Of a DNA stretch of 64,000 bases, positions 7,487 to 15,525 are shown one piece after another (positions within the stretch are counted from its first letter, which is position 1; each line of letters begins with the position of its first letter). The stretch lies in the NCBI GenBank assembly GCA_965203565.1, contig OZ241896.1:2170001-2234000 (forward strand), given 5' to 3'. Below the pieces are notes generated by a model, which had not been told where the DNA came from, ran no database searches, and worked only from the letters and a program-made list of their open reading frames with translations. The stretch is from JAAXGX01 sp965203565 (lineage in GTDB: Bacteria; Acidobacteriota; Vicinamibacteria; Vicinamibacterales; UBA8438). The position numbers were made by a program, and so were the translations under genes.

Positions 7487-8751
7487 GTCATCTCACCGGG
7501 CTGCGCTGTTCGTTGTGCCGGGAAGCGTTTCCGGCCGAGGCGCTGTACGTCTGCGACAAGTGCCTCGGACCGCTGGAGGCGGCCTACGACGACGACGGGA
7601 TCCGGCGTCGGGTAAACCGCGAGCTGATCGCGTCGCGGCCCGGCAACCTGTGGCGGTACCGCGAGTTCCTGCCGATAGACGGCGAGCCTCGGACCGGGTT
7701 CCACTCGGGTTGGACCCCCCTGATCCGCGCTGACCGCCTGGCGCGCGAGATGGGACTGCGCGAGCTCTACCTCAAGGACGACTCGGTCAACCATCCCACG
7801 CTGTCGTACAAGGATCGCGTCGTCTCGGTGGCGGCCTCGCGCGCCCTGGAGCTGGGGGTCGCCGTCTTCGGGTGCGCGTCGACCGGAAACCTCGGCAACA
7901 GCGTGGCCGCGCACGCCGCCCGCTTGGGCCTGGAATGCTACGTGTTCATTCCCCAGGATCTGGAGCCGGGCAAGATCCTCGGGTCCGCCGTGTCAGGTCC
8001 CCGGCTGGTCGCCATCGACGGCGCCTACGACGACGTCAACCGGCTGTGCACGCAGGTCGGCGACCGGCACGGATGGGGGTTCGCCAACATCAACCTGCGC
8101 GCCTACTACGCCGAAGGGGCGAAGACCTGCGCCTTCGAGATCGTCGAGCAGCTCGGCTGGCGGTTTCCCCGGCACGTGGTGTCGCCGGTGGCGGGCGGGA
8201 CGCTGTTGCCGCGGATCGGCCGCGGTTTCCGCGAGTTTCGCGCCGCCGGTCTGGTGGACGGTGAGCTGCCGCGCATCCATGCCGCCCAGGCCGCCGGGTG
8301 CGCGCCGGTCATCCATGCGCTCGACAACGGCCTCGAACATCCCGAACCGGTCCGGCCCGACACGATCGCGAAGTCGATCGCGATCGGGAATCCGGCCGAC
8401 GGATTCCACGTGCTGCAGACGGTCCGGGCGACTGGCGGAAGCGGCGCGGCCGTCCCCGACGCCGACATCCTGGCGGCGATCGAGCTGCTCGCCCGCACCG
8501 AGGGGGTCTTCACCGAACCGGCGGGCGGGACGACGCTGGCCGCCGCGCTCCGGCTGGTCCGGGACGGCGTGATCCCGCCCGACGAATCGGTCGTGCTGTG
8601 CATCACGGGCAACGGGTACAAGACGGCCGGCGCCGTGGCGGGCGCCGTGCGGGAGCCGCGGCGCCTCGGCCGGTCGCTGAGCGAATTCGAAGCGTTCCTG
8701 GCCGACAGCGACGAGGGCCGCCGACACGTCGGCGGCAGTGGGTTGAGATGA
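7483..8751 (+). CDS. thrC: Threonine synthase
   Basis: A 422-residue PLP enzyme of fold type II. The GTG start at 7483 overlaps the hom stop. The N-terminus carries a zinc-ribbon-like pair of CxxC motifs (Cys9/Cys12 and Cys24/Cys27). The PLP lysine is Lys110 in LSYKDRVV, and a phosphate-binding segment STGNLGNS follows. ITGNGYKTAG near the C-terminus is also typical. Reaction: O-phosphohomoserine to threonine. No homoserine kinase gene (thrB) is present in this operon, so it must lie elsewhere. The gene overlaps the next one by 4 bases (ATGA), showing a coupled operon. Confidence 0.93.
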   Translation: MSHLTGLRCSLCREAFPAEALYVCDKCLGPLEAAYDDDGIRRRVNRELIASRPGNLWRYREFLPIDGEPRTGFHSGWTPLIRADRLAREMGLRELYLKDDSVNHPTLSYKDRVVSVAASRALELGVAVFGCASTGNLGNSVAAHAARLGLECYVFIPQDLEPGKILGSAVSGPRLVAIDGAYDDVNRLCTQVGDRHGWGFANINLRAYYAEGAKTCAFEIVEQLGWRFPRHVVSPVAGGTLLPRIGRGFREFRAAGLVDGELPRIHAAQAAGCAPVIHALDNGLEHPEPVRPDTIAKSIAIGNPADGFHVLQTVRATGGSGAAVPDADILAAIELLARTEGVFTEPAGGTTLAAALRLVRDGVIPPDESVVLCITGNGYKTAGAVAGAVREPRRLGRSLSEFEAFLADSDEGRRHVGGSGLR

Positions 8752-10034
8752 CGAACGAAGCCGCGCGTTCCGAGATCGTCGAAGCCGAGGGGCACCTCGT
8801 CGACTCGCAGCTCCTCAACGTGATCTTCGACAAGGTCATCGAACGGCGATCGAGGTTCGAGGTGCTGCGGTTCGAGATCGGACGGACCAACGACGAGTTC
8901 TCGCGTCTGGAGCTGAAGGTCACGGCTCCCGATCCTCACGTGCTGCAGCTCCTGATCGAGGATCTGATGCCGCTGGGCTGCCACCCGCGGCCGACCCGCG
9001 ACGCGGCGCTCCGGCCGGCCGAGGCGGACGGCGTGGTTCCGGACGACTTCTACTCGACGACCAACCACCGGACCCTCGTCCGGCGGAACGGCCGGTGGGT
9101 GGCCGTGGACGGGCAGCGGATGGACGCGGTCATCGTGATCCGCGGCGCCAGCGCGCGCTGCCGGAAGCTCCGTGACGTCCGGCGCGGCGACCTGGTGGTC
9201 TGCGGCGTCGCCGGCATCCGCGTCTCGCCGGAGTTCCGGGAGCGGGACCGGCTCGGGTTCGCGTTCATGACGAGCGACGTCTCGACCGAGCGGCGCGTCG
9301 AGGTCAGCGCGGCGAAGGTCGTCGCGATGATGCGCGACGTCAAGGCGGAAGGCGGGCGCATAGCGTTCGTCGCCGGACCGGTCGTGGTGCACAGCGGCGG
9401 CGCGGGCTACTTCAGCGACCTCGTGCGCAGGGGGTACGTCGACCTGTTGCTGGCGGGCAACGCCCTGGCCGTCCACGACGCGGAGCACGCCCTGTTCGGC
9501 ACGTCGCTGGGCGTCGACCTCGACGCCGGCGTCGCCCGCGACGAAGGGAGCCGGAATCACATGCGGGCGATCAACGCGATCAACCGCGCCGGCGGTCTGC
9601 AGGCGGCGGTCGCCGCCGGCGTGCTGCGGTCGGGCGTCATGTACGAGATCGTCACCCGCGGCGTCCCGTACGTCCTGGCCGGCAGCATCCGCGACGACGG
9701 CCCGCTCCTCGACACCGAGATGAACCTGATCGAGGCGCAGGACCGGTACGCCGCGGCGCTCGAGGGGGTCAGGATGGCCGTGATGCTGTCGACGATGCTC
9801 CACAGCATCGGGGTGGGGAACATGCTGCCGTCCCACGTGCGCGTGGTCTGCGTCGACATCAATCCCGCGGTGGTGACGAAGCTGAGCGACCGGGGGTCGT
9901 CGCAGACCGTCGGCATCGTCACCGACGTCGGGCTGTTCCTGCACCAGTTGTCCACGCAGCTTGCGGCGCCGGGCGCCGGCCGGGCGGAGTCCGCCGCCGC
10001 GTTTCCGCGGGCGGCCGCCGAGGAGCAAGGCTGA
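8748..10034 (+). CDS. TIGR00300-family protein (LOR/SDH-like, ornithine-cyclodeaminase-related)
   Basis: A 428-residue protein beginning MTNEAARSEIVEAEGHLVDS. The EAEGHLVDS..LN..FD opening, the CGVAGIRV..PE motif and the SxGVGNMLPS region match the TIGR00300 family, annotated as LOR/SDH-like. As recalled from the literature, archaeal members and the C-terminal half of cyanobacterial ArgZ/AgrE are tied to ornithine cyclodeamination. Its place here, sharing 4-base overlap with thrC and 3 bases from lysC, is more suggestive of an amino-acid step in the aspartate family. The actual substrate cannot be decided from sequence. A long N-terminal extension is possible in the same frame, but it runs antiparallel over thrC codons and is not coding. 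Confidence 0.82.
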   Translation: MTNEAARSEIVEAEGHLVDSQLLNVIFDKVIERRSRFEVLRFEIGRTNDEFSRLELKVTAPDPHVLQLLIEDLMPLGCHPRPTRDAALRPAEADGVVPDDFYSTTNHRTLVRRNGRWVAVDGQRMDAVIVIRGASARCRKLRDVRRGDLVVCGVAGIRVSPEFRERDRLGFAFMTSDVSTERRVEVSAAKVVAMMRDVKAEGGRIAFVAGPVVVHSGGAGYFSDLVRRGYVDLLLAGNALAVHDAEHALFGTSLGVDLDAGVARDEGSRNHMRAINAINRAGGLQAAVAAGVLRSGVMYEIVTRGVPYVLAGSIRDDGPLLDTEMNLIEAQDRYAAALEGVRMAVMLSTMLHSIGVGNMLPSHVRVVCVDINPAVVTKLSDRGSSQTVGIVTDVGLFLHQLSTQLAAPGAGRAESAAAFPRAAAEEQG

Positions 10035-10037
10035 GCG

Positions 10038-11288
10038 GTGAGCGTTGCGACGGCTTCCGGCGCGAGGACGATCGTGCAGAAGTACGGCGGCACTTCGGTC
10101 GCCGGGCCCGAACGGATCAACGCGATCGCGGATCGGGTGGCCCGGTGCGTCGACGCCTCGACCGCGCTCGTCGTCGTGCTGTCGGCGATGGGGAAGTCGA
10201 CCGACGAGCTGGTCGCCCTGGCCCGTCAGGTGTCGAAGCGTCCGGTGGGGCGGGAGATGGACCTGCTGCTGGCCACCGGCGAGCAGGTGTCGGTCTCGCT
10301 GCTCGGGCTGGCGCTGCAGGACCGCGGCGTGCCGGCGGTGTCGCTGACCGCGGCGCAGTGCGCAATCCGCACCGACGCCGCGTTCAACGTCGCGCGGATC
10401 CAGTCGATCGACACCGGGCGGATCCGGGCGGAGCTGGCGGCGGGCCGGGTCGTGATCGTCACCGGGTTCCAGGGGGTGACCACCGAGCACGACGTGACGA
10501 CCCTCGGCCGGGGGGGGAGCGACATCACCGCCGCCGCGGTGGCCGCGGCCGTCGGGGCGGACGTCTGCGAGATCTGCACGGACGTCGACGGCGTGCTGGC
10601 CGCCGACCCGAACGTGGTCTCGCACGCCGCGCTCTGGCCGGAGATCAGCTACGAGACAGCGATTGAAATGGCGTCGAGCGGAGCGAAGGTGCTGCACCCC
10701 CGGGCAGCCGAGCTCTGCATGGCGTACGACATTCCGATCCACGTGCGGTCGAGCTTTCACCTGCGTGACGGCACGTGGATTCGCAGGAGCGACGACATGG
10801 TGATGGAGCAGGCGGAGGTCGTGGGCGTGAGCAGCGACCGGAAGATCGCCAAGGTCACGTTGCGCGACGTGCCGGACGAGCCGGGCCTGGCGGCGCGCGT
10901 GTTTCAGGAGCTCGCCGCCGACGACGTCTGCGTCCGCCTGATCATCCAGAGCGCGAGCTCGGAAGGCCGCGGCCGGATCACGTTCGTCCTCGACGAAGAG
11001 TATGCGGAGCGGACGGAGCGGCTCGTCGATCGCTGGAAGGCGGCCGGGATCGCCGGCGACGGGACCGTCGACCATGACGTCGCGAAGATCTCGATCGTCG
11101 GTTCGCGGCTGGCGTCCACACCCGGGCTCGCCGCGCGGATGTTCTCCGCCCTGGCGCGTGAAGGGATCAACATCGACTGCATCAGCTCGTCCGAGATGAA
11201 GATCGCGTGCGTGATAGGCGGCGAGCAGGTCGAGCGGGCGGTCCGCGCAGTGCACGACGAGTTCTTTCCGCCGGAGCCGACGGAATGA
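10038..11288 (+). CDS. lysC: Aspartate kinase
   Basis: A 416-residue monofunctional aspartokinase with an N-terminal amino-acid-kinase domain (QKYGGTSVAGPERI at about 15-28; GRGGSD..T.. and SDVDGV..ADP-like segments further on) and two C-terminal ACT units (about 270-410, each starting KVTLRDVPDEPG or KISIVGS). Reaction: phosphorylates aspartate, the first committed step. The ACT pair implies feedback regulation by lysine and/or threonine. The start is GTG at 10038, with AGGAGCAAGG at 10021-10030 as ribosome-binding site. It overlaps asd by 4 bases. Confidence 0.95.
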   Translation: MSVATASGARTIVQKYGGTSVAGPERINAIADRVARCVDASTALVVVLSAMGKSTDELVALARQVSKRPVGREMDLLLATGEQVSVSLLGLALQDRGVPAVSLTAAQCAIRTDAAFNVARIQSIDTGRIRAELAAGRVVIVTGFQGVTTEHDVTTLGRGGSDITAAAVAAAVGADVCEICTDVDGVLAADPNVVSHAALWPEISYETAIEMASSGAKVLHPRAAELCMAYDIPIHVRSSFHLRDGTWIRRSDDMVMEQAEVVGVSSDRKIAKVTLRDVPDEPGLAARVFQELAADDVCVRLIIQSASSEGRGRITFVLDEEYAERTERLVDRWKAAGIAGDGTVDHDVAKISIVGSRLASTPGLAARMFSALAREGINIDCISSSEMKIACVIGGEQVERAVRAVHDEFFPPEPTE

Positions 11289-12352
11289 GCGCCCGGCCGG
11301 CCGCGCGGCGGGTCGACGTCGGGATCCTCGGCGCCACGGGGATGGTGGGGCAGGAGTTCATTGCGCAGCTCGACGGGCATCCCTGGTTCAACCTGGCCTG
11401 GGTCGCCGCGAGCGAGCGGTCGCAGGGCCGCCGGTTCGCCGACGCGACGGCCTGGCGTCTCCCGACGCCGCGGCCGGAGGCGGTCGCCGGCATGGTCGTG
11501 GACGCGGTCGCGCCGGACCGGGCGCCGAAGGTCGTCTTCTCCGGCCTGGACGCGTCGGTCGCCGGCGACGTCGAGGGAGCGTTCGCGCAAGCCGGCCACG
11601 TCGTCGTGAGCAACGCGCGCAACTATCGGATGGACGCCGACGTGCCGCTCCTGACGCCGGAGATCAACCCGGACCATCTGCGGCTGCTGTCGCGGCAGCG
11701 CGCGGTCCGGCAGTGGCCCGGTCTGATCGTGACGAACCCCAACTGCTCGACGATCGTCCTGACGATGGCGCTGGCGCCCCTGCTCCGGTTCGGCCTGCGC
11801 TCGGTCAACGTCGTGACGCTGCAGGCGGTCTCGGGGGCGGGATATCCGGGCGTGCCGTCGCTCGACATCGTCGGTAACGTGATCCCGTTCATCGGCGGCG
11901 AGGAAGAGAAGATGCAGACCGAGACGCAGAAGATCCTCGGCGCGCTCGGCGACGACGGCGTGGTCGAGCCCCATCCGGTCGTGGTGAGCGCGCACACGAC
12001 GCGCGTGGGGGTCGCCAACGGCCATACGGAGATGGTGTCGGTCGGCTTCGAGACGACGCCCGACCCCGCCGAGATCGTGGAGGCGTTCAGGTCGTTCTCG
12101 GGGCGTCCGCAGGCCGAGGGACTGCCCGGCGCCCCGGCCCGTCCGGTCGAGTACCTGGACGAGGCCAACCGGCCGCAGCCGCGGCTCGACGTCGATCGGG
12201 GAGGCGGAATGACGGTGTCCGTCGGCCGCCTGCGGCGCTGCCCGGTCCTCGACTACAAGTTCGTGGCGCTCGGGCACAACACCATCCGGGGCGCGGCCGG
12301 GGCGGCCGTCCTGAACGCCGAGCTGATGATGATCGACGGGCTGCTGGACTAG
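11285..12352 (+). CDS. asd: Aspartate-semialdehyde dehydrogenase (archaeal/fungal type)
   Basis: A 355-residue enzyme with a Rossmann GATGMVGQ (16-23) and the catalytic Cys154 in NPNCSTI. The pattern VSAHTTRVGVANGHTE near residue 235 carries the second active-site His region. The insert layout and GGEEEK motif fit the TIGR00978 (archaeal/fungal) branch rather than the E. coli branch. Reaction: NADPH-dependent reduction of aspartyl phosphate. ATG at 11285 overlaps the lysC stop; a longer in-frame start is an artefact of reading inside lysC. It is the last gene of the operon, and an inverted repeat follows. Confidence 0.94.
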   Translation: MSARPAARRVDVGILGATGMVGQEFIAQLDGHPWFNLAWVAASERSQGRRFADATAWRLPTPRPEAVAGMVVDAVAPDRAPKVVFSGLDASVAGDVEGAFAQAGHVVVSNARNYRMDADVPLLTPEINPDHLRLLSRQRAVRQWPGLIVTNPNCSTIVLTMALAPLLRFGLRSVNVVTLQAVSGAGYPGVPSLDIVGNVIPFIGGEEEKMQTETQKILGALGDDGVVEPHPVVVSAHTTRVGVANGHTEMVSVGFETTPDPAEIVEAFRSFSGRPQAEGLPGAPARPVEYLDEANRPQPRLDVDRGGGMTVSVGRLRRCPVLDYKFVALGHNTIRGAAGAAVLNAELMMIDGLLD

Positions 12353-12359
12353 CCCCAAT

Positions 12360-12389
12360 ACTGTTGCTTCAGCGTTCTGGCGCAACAGT
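12360..12389. terminator. Stem-loop downstream of asd
   Basis: ACTGTTGC (12360-12367) and GCAACAGT (12382-12389) are perfect 8-base inverted repeats with a 14-base loop, beginning 8 bases after the asd stop codon. The 3' side has only TTCTCTC, no clean T-run. It could be a weak terminator for the aspartate operon or an operator for the small gene that follows at 12403. Confidence 0.45.
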
Positions 12390-12402
12390 TCTCTCGCTTG
12401 CG

Positions 12403-12819
12403 ATGAATGCCCGCGGCCGGTCGGCCGGGCGTCGCAGGCTCCGCGGCAAGGCGCTGTCGGTCACACAAGCTGACGTGTTCAGGGTGACGCGGGACGTTCC
12501 GCCGGACCCGGGCGACGGGCGCAACAAGTGCTTCGTCGAGCTCCACGGGCGGAATTATCCGATCAAGCAGGTCCTCCGGCTGTCCAGCGGTCCGCCGTCG
12601 GCGGGCTTCACGACACAGGACGCGTATCGAATCCTTTCGCGTGTGGGACTCGACGTCTTCGAGGACCAAGCGCGTGGCGCGCCGAACGCCGGAACGCCGG
12701 CCCGAACCGACGGCGCCGCACCGGGCGTTCCCGCAAACGGAGAATCCACGCGTCAGGACGACGGTGAGGTCCGGAGGCTGCTGGTGGTGTTCCATCCCGA
12801 TGTAGGGACACGACTTTGA
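12403..12819 (+). CDS. Small protein with a McrA-type head-like domain (hypothetical)
   Basis: A 138-residue protein starting at ATG 12403 (MNARGRSAGRRRLRGK); a TTG start at 12364 within the preceding stem-loop is possible but less likely. The central part, about residues 20-75, includes CFVELHGRNYPIKQVLRL and FTTQDAYRILSRVG. This resembles the N-terminal head domain found in ScoMcrA-like modified-DNA restriction enzymes, and also found alone in small proteins. The C-terminal 60 residues look disordered (Ala, Pro, Gly, Thr). No nuclease motif is visible, so a restriction function cannot be claimed. It converges on the DUF2442-DUF429 gene across a 49-base gap. Confidence 0.5.
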   Translation: MNARGRSAGRRRLRGKALSVTQADVFRVTRDVPPDPGDGRNKCFVELHGRNYPIKQVLRLSSGPPSAGFTTQDAYRILSRVGLDVFEDQARGAPNAGTPARTDGAAPGVPANGESTRQDDGEVRRLLVVFHPDVGTRL

Positions 12820-12868
12820 CCAAAGATCCCAAGTGCATCGAGATCGTGCGGATCTGGCGGGGCGGGGT

Positions 12869-13963
12869 TCAGCAATGATTTACTCGTCTCCTGCCGCCGT
12901 CCATCCGGACCGGTTTCGCCGTCCAGATCCAGCCTTCGCGTTCGGCCAACCTTGGAGCTGGCGGCGGCATCGCACGCCCGGTGACGAAGTCCTTCGCCGC
13001 CAGGACACATACGGCCGCATCCAGCAGATCCGGGTTTCGAGAAAGATCCGCAACCATGTGCTCCGGAACGGCAATCTTCTTTCCCAGCGCCTCCACGATC
13101 TCGTGGCGACGCTCCAGGTCCCCGTCTTTCCTGTAACCGGTCTCCCGGATTCCGTGGGCTTTCAAGGTGGCGGCGGGGTGCACCTCGATCACGGCATGTT
13201 CGGTCACGTCCGCCGGGTCCCAGGCCAGGGGAATCGCGGCGCCGAGTTTCGTCCGCAGATCCTCCAGAAGCTGGAGAGCCGCACGAGCCGTCCGGGCGAT
13301 CCGATCGGCGCCGACGTCGAGCGGCGTCTTTTTCACTTCACGCTTGATGAACTTGTCGGTCGCTCGACGGAACAGGTCATCGGCCGGCGTCTTCAGCGAC
13401 TCGCCGGCGGCGTGTGACTTCAGGGACGCGGCCAGCGGTATGGGCCACCCGAGCGGGGCGTCGATGGCGATCAGCACGGCGCCGTCGCTGTCGGTCAGCC
13501 ATTCTTCCAGGATGGACCGGACCGACTGGTCACGGCCGATCCTGACTTTGCGCAGCCGAACGCCGTCAGCGGCGATCGCCAGGGCCAGTCCCGTCCTGGC
13601 GTCCTCCGTTGCGATGTCGACGCCGATGATCCTGCCGGCGCACGTGTCGCCGCGCGCATTTCGGACCGCTCCGTCCCGGTCCGCCCAACGTCGAGCCATC
13701 GCGATCATTCCCGGTCCGGCGGCAGGCCAATCGTGGAGCGTCGCAGGATCGAAGTCCGCACCGTTCGGCCATACGAGAGTATGCGCTTCCGGGTCGATCG
13801 CGACGCGTTCGAACACCGCGGCGTCACGAAGAGCCCCGTACAGCTCTCCGTGCAGCACGGGTCGGAAATCGATCCGCTGTCGCGTTCGGTCGTCGAACGT
13901 GACGTTCAGCACGAATGGTTCGACGATCTCGAACGCCGTGACGCGATGGAGTGGATGCTCCAT
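12869..13963 (-). CDS. DUF2442-DUF429 fusion protein
   Basis: Starting at ATG 13963 this gives 364 residues in two parts. Residues 1 to about 95 form a DUF2442 domain (FEIVEPFVLNVTFDD, DFRP.LHGELYGALRD, VWPNGADFDP..LHDW). From about residue 115 on is a DUF429 domain, a predicted RNase-H-fold nuclease (GRIIGVDIA, IAIDAPLGWP, HPAATL, DAAVC..AAKD, EGWIW). DUF2442 is normally a small stand-alone protein; a fusion with DUF429 is unusual. The frame is also open upstream through the DUF4160 remnant to ATG 14107, so a 412-residue product could be made. Function unknown; such DUFs are often found near toxin-antitoxin-like cassettes. Confidence 0.68.
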   Translation of the reverse strand: MEHPLHRVTAFEIVEPFVLNVTFDDRTRQRIDFRPVLHGELYGALRDAAVFERVAIDPEAHTLVWPNGADFDPATLHDWPAAGPGMIAMARRWADRDGAVRNARGDTCAGRIIGVDIATEDARTGLALAIAADGVRLRKVRIGRDQSVRSILEEWLTDSDGAVLIAIDAPLGWPIPLAASLKSHAAGESLKTPADDLFRRATDKFIKREVKKTPLDVGADRIARTARAALQLLEDLRTKLGAAIPLAWDPADVTEHAVIEVHPAATLKAHGIRETGYRKDGDLERRHEIVEALGKKIAVPEHMVADLSRNPDLLDAAVCVLAAKDFVTGRAMPPPAPRLAEREGWIWTAKPVRMDGGRRRVNHC

Positions 13964-14107
13964 ACCGCCCTCGCTACCGCAACGGCTCGATCCGAAGACC
14001 GCGGCCGCATCCTGATAGTAGGCGTGAAAGTGCGGCCGCTGGTGGCGCGTGGCCGGCTCGGCGAACATCCTGATGACGATTCCGAAGAATCGGGAGATTT
14101 CCGGCAT
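13964..14107 (-). pseudogene. Truncated DUF4160 gene fused in frame to DUF2442
   Basis: ATG 14107 opens MPEISRFFGIVIRMFAEPAT and PHFHAYYQDAAAVF, the first ~38 residues of a DUF4160 protein (family length about 80). The rest of the domain is missing. Just downstream, in another frame, ATCGAGCCGTTGCGGTAG (13991-13974) encodes IEPLR-stop, which is how DUF4160 proteins typically end, 10 bases before the DUF2442 ATG. The simplest reading is an internal deletion that removed about 40 codons and shifted frame, so the remnant now reads straight into DUF2442. Confidence 0.6.
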
Positions 14108-14271
14108 TCGACACGCCCCTGCGCCTGCGCGGATTGCGCCCGACGCGCTCGGGGCGCCCGCAACGGGAGACAACGTCGCGGGCTGTCCGTCAGCGGCGTC
14201 ATGTGCTGACTCCGATCCGAGCGATTCGTCCACTCGCGAGGACGACCGGTGGTCAGAGAACGGCGTGTCGG

Positions 14272-15510
14272 CTAGTTGGCGGCCGCGGCGCCGGCCACGT
14301 AGTCGAGCGCCATGCGGATCGGCGCGCCGGCGGCGGCGCCGAGCAGCGACGCGGACGGCGCCCGTTCGGCCCCCGGATCGAGCACGGTCGTGACCTCGAT
14401 CCGGCTGCCCGCCGGCAGGTTGACCGGCGCGTCGAACCAGAAGCGGGTCGTCCAGCTCGAATCCGGTTCGCGCAGCCAGAGCATCGGGATGCGTCCGCCG
14501 TCCGGCCGCACCGCTTCGACCCGGATCTCCGACGATTCGACGTCGACCTCAGGCAGGATCGCCAGGAGGCTCAGCGCCTGCTCGACGTCGTGGCTGAACG
14601 TCACCGTCCGGCCGCCGACCGCTTCGGGGGAGGCCACGAGCATCGAGGCGATCTCCGCCGCGCCGCCATCCGAGAAGTACAGACCCAGCCGGCTCCGGTC
14701 CGAGAACTCCTGCCCTTCGGTGATCCAGGTCTTCTTGTAATGGACACGGAGCACGACGTCGCCGCCTTGCGGCAGCGGGTATCCCACGGCGCCCGTGCGC
14801 ACGGGCGCCTGTCCCGGAATCCACAACGCGATCGGGGGACCGGCCGGGAAGTCTCCGCCGGCCGGCTCACCGAATCCCGGTCCGTCCTCGGCCTCGTCCA
14901 GCGCCCTGGCCGCGCCCGTCGCGTCGAGGAACACCGCGGCGCTGCGCACGACCGGCCGCGCCCCGGGGCGGAAGTCGACCGCGTCGATAGACCGCTCGGC
15001 GCCGATCTCCGCCGGCAGCACGAAGTAGCGGACCGTTTCGCTGACGCCGGCGTCGATCGTGAACGGTTCGGGCATCTCCAGCGTCAGCTCCGGTTCGCCG
15101 AGCGTCCAGGCCGTCGCGGCCTCGGGCGCGGGCGGCGCCTGATCGCGGGGCCCCTGCGGATACCCTCCGCTGGACCACTCGAGGATCATGTCCATGTCAC
15201 GGGCCGACAGGGCATGGCCGTTGCGGAAGCTCCCGAACCCGTCCTCGGCCTGCCAGGGCGGCATCCGCAGGCCGAGAATCTCTTCGCGGATCGACTGCGT
15301 CCAGGGGTACGCCTCCTGGTAGGTCACGAGCGACATCGGCGCGATGCCGCCCTCGGTGTGACAGCTCCCGCACTGATCGCGAAAGATGGGGAACAGGTGC
15401 TCGTTGTAGTTCCACCGTGACGAGATCGGCGTGTGCCCGTGCGGGGTGGAGCCGATCGCCACGACGCCTCCGAAGACGAGGATAAGCAGCCGCCACGTGT
15501 GTCGTCGCAT
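14272..15510 (-). CDS. Exported cytochrome c / copper-monooxygenase-like protein
   Basis: A 412-residue protein with an N-terminal hydrophobic export segment (about 8-20) and one haem-c motif CGSCH (Cys47, Cys50, His51). Its close neighbour MPPW in the GLRMPPWQ segment is typical of single-haem domains in this family. The C-terminal two-thirds resembles the beta-sandwich of copper type II ascorbate-dependent monooxygenases (conserved IPGQAP and HYKKTW with His). Likely periplasmic or outer-membrane-side electron transfer or oxygenation; the substrate is unknown. It sits 15 bases downstream of the lipoprotein gene, so they form a two-gene operon. Confidence 0.7.
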   Translation of the reverse strand: MRRHTWRLLILVFGGVVAIGSTPHGHTPISSRWNYNEHLFPIFRDQCGSCHTEGGIAPMSLVTYQEAYPWTQSIREEILGLRMPPWQAEDGFGSFRNGHALSARDMDMILEWSSGGYPQGPRDQAPPAPEAATAWTLGEPELTLEMPEPFTIDAGVSETVRYFVLPAEIGAERSIDAVDFRPGARPVVRSAAVFLDATGAARALDEAEDGPGFGEPAGGDFPAGPPIALWIPGQAPVRTGAVGYPLPQGGDVVLRVHYKKTWITEGQEFSDRSRLGLYFSDGGAAEIASMLVASPEAVGGRTVTFSHDVEQALSLLAILPEVDVESSEIRVEAVRPDGGRIPMLWLREPDSSWTTRFWFDAPVNLPAGSRIEVTTVLDPGAERAPSASLLGAAAGAPIRMALDYVAGAAAAN

Positions 15511-15525
15511 CGAGTCGTTCCTCCT

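Noticed and set aside
8106..11255. A 3.1-kb minus-strand frame across the aspartate operon
   Set aside because: Antisense of thrC, the TIGR00300 gene and lysC, with low-complexity composition.
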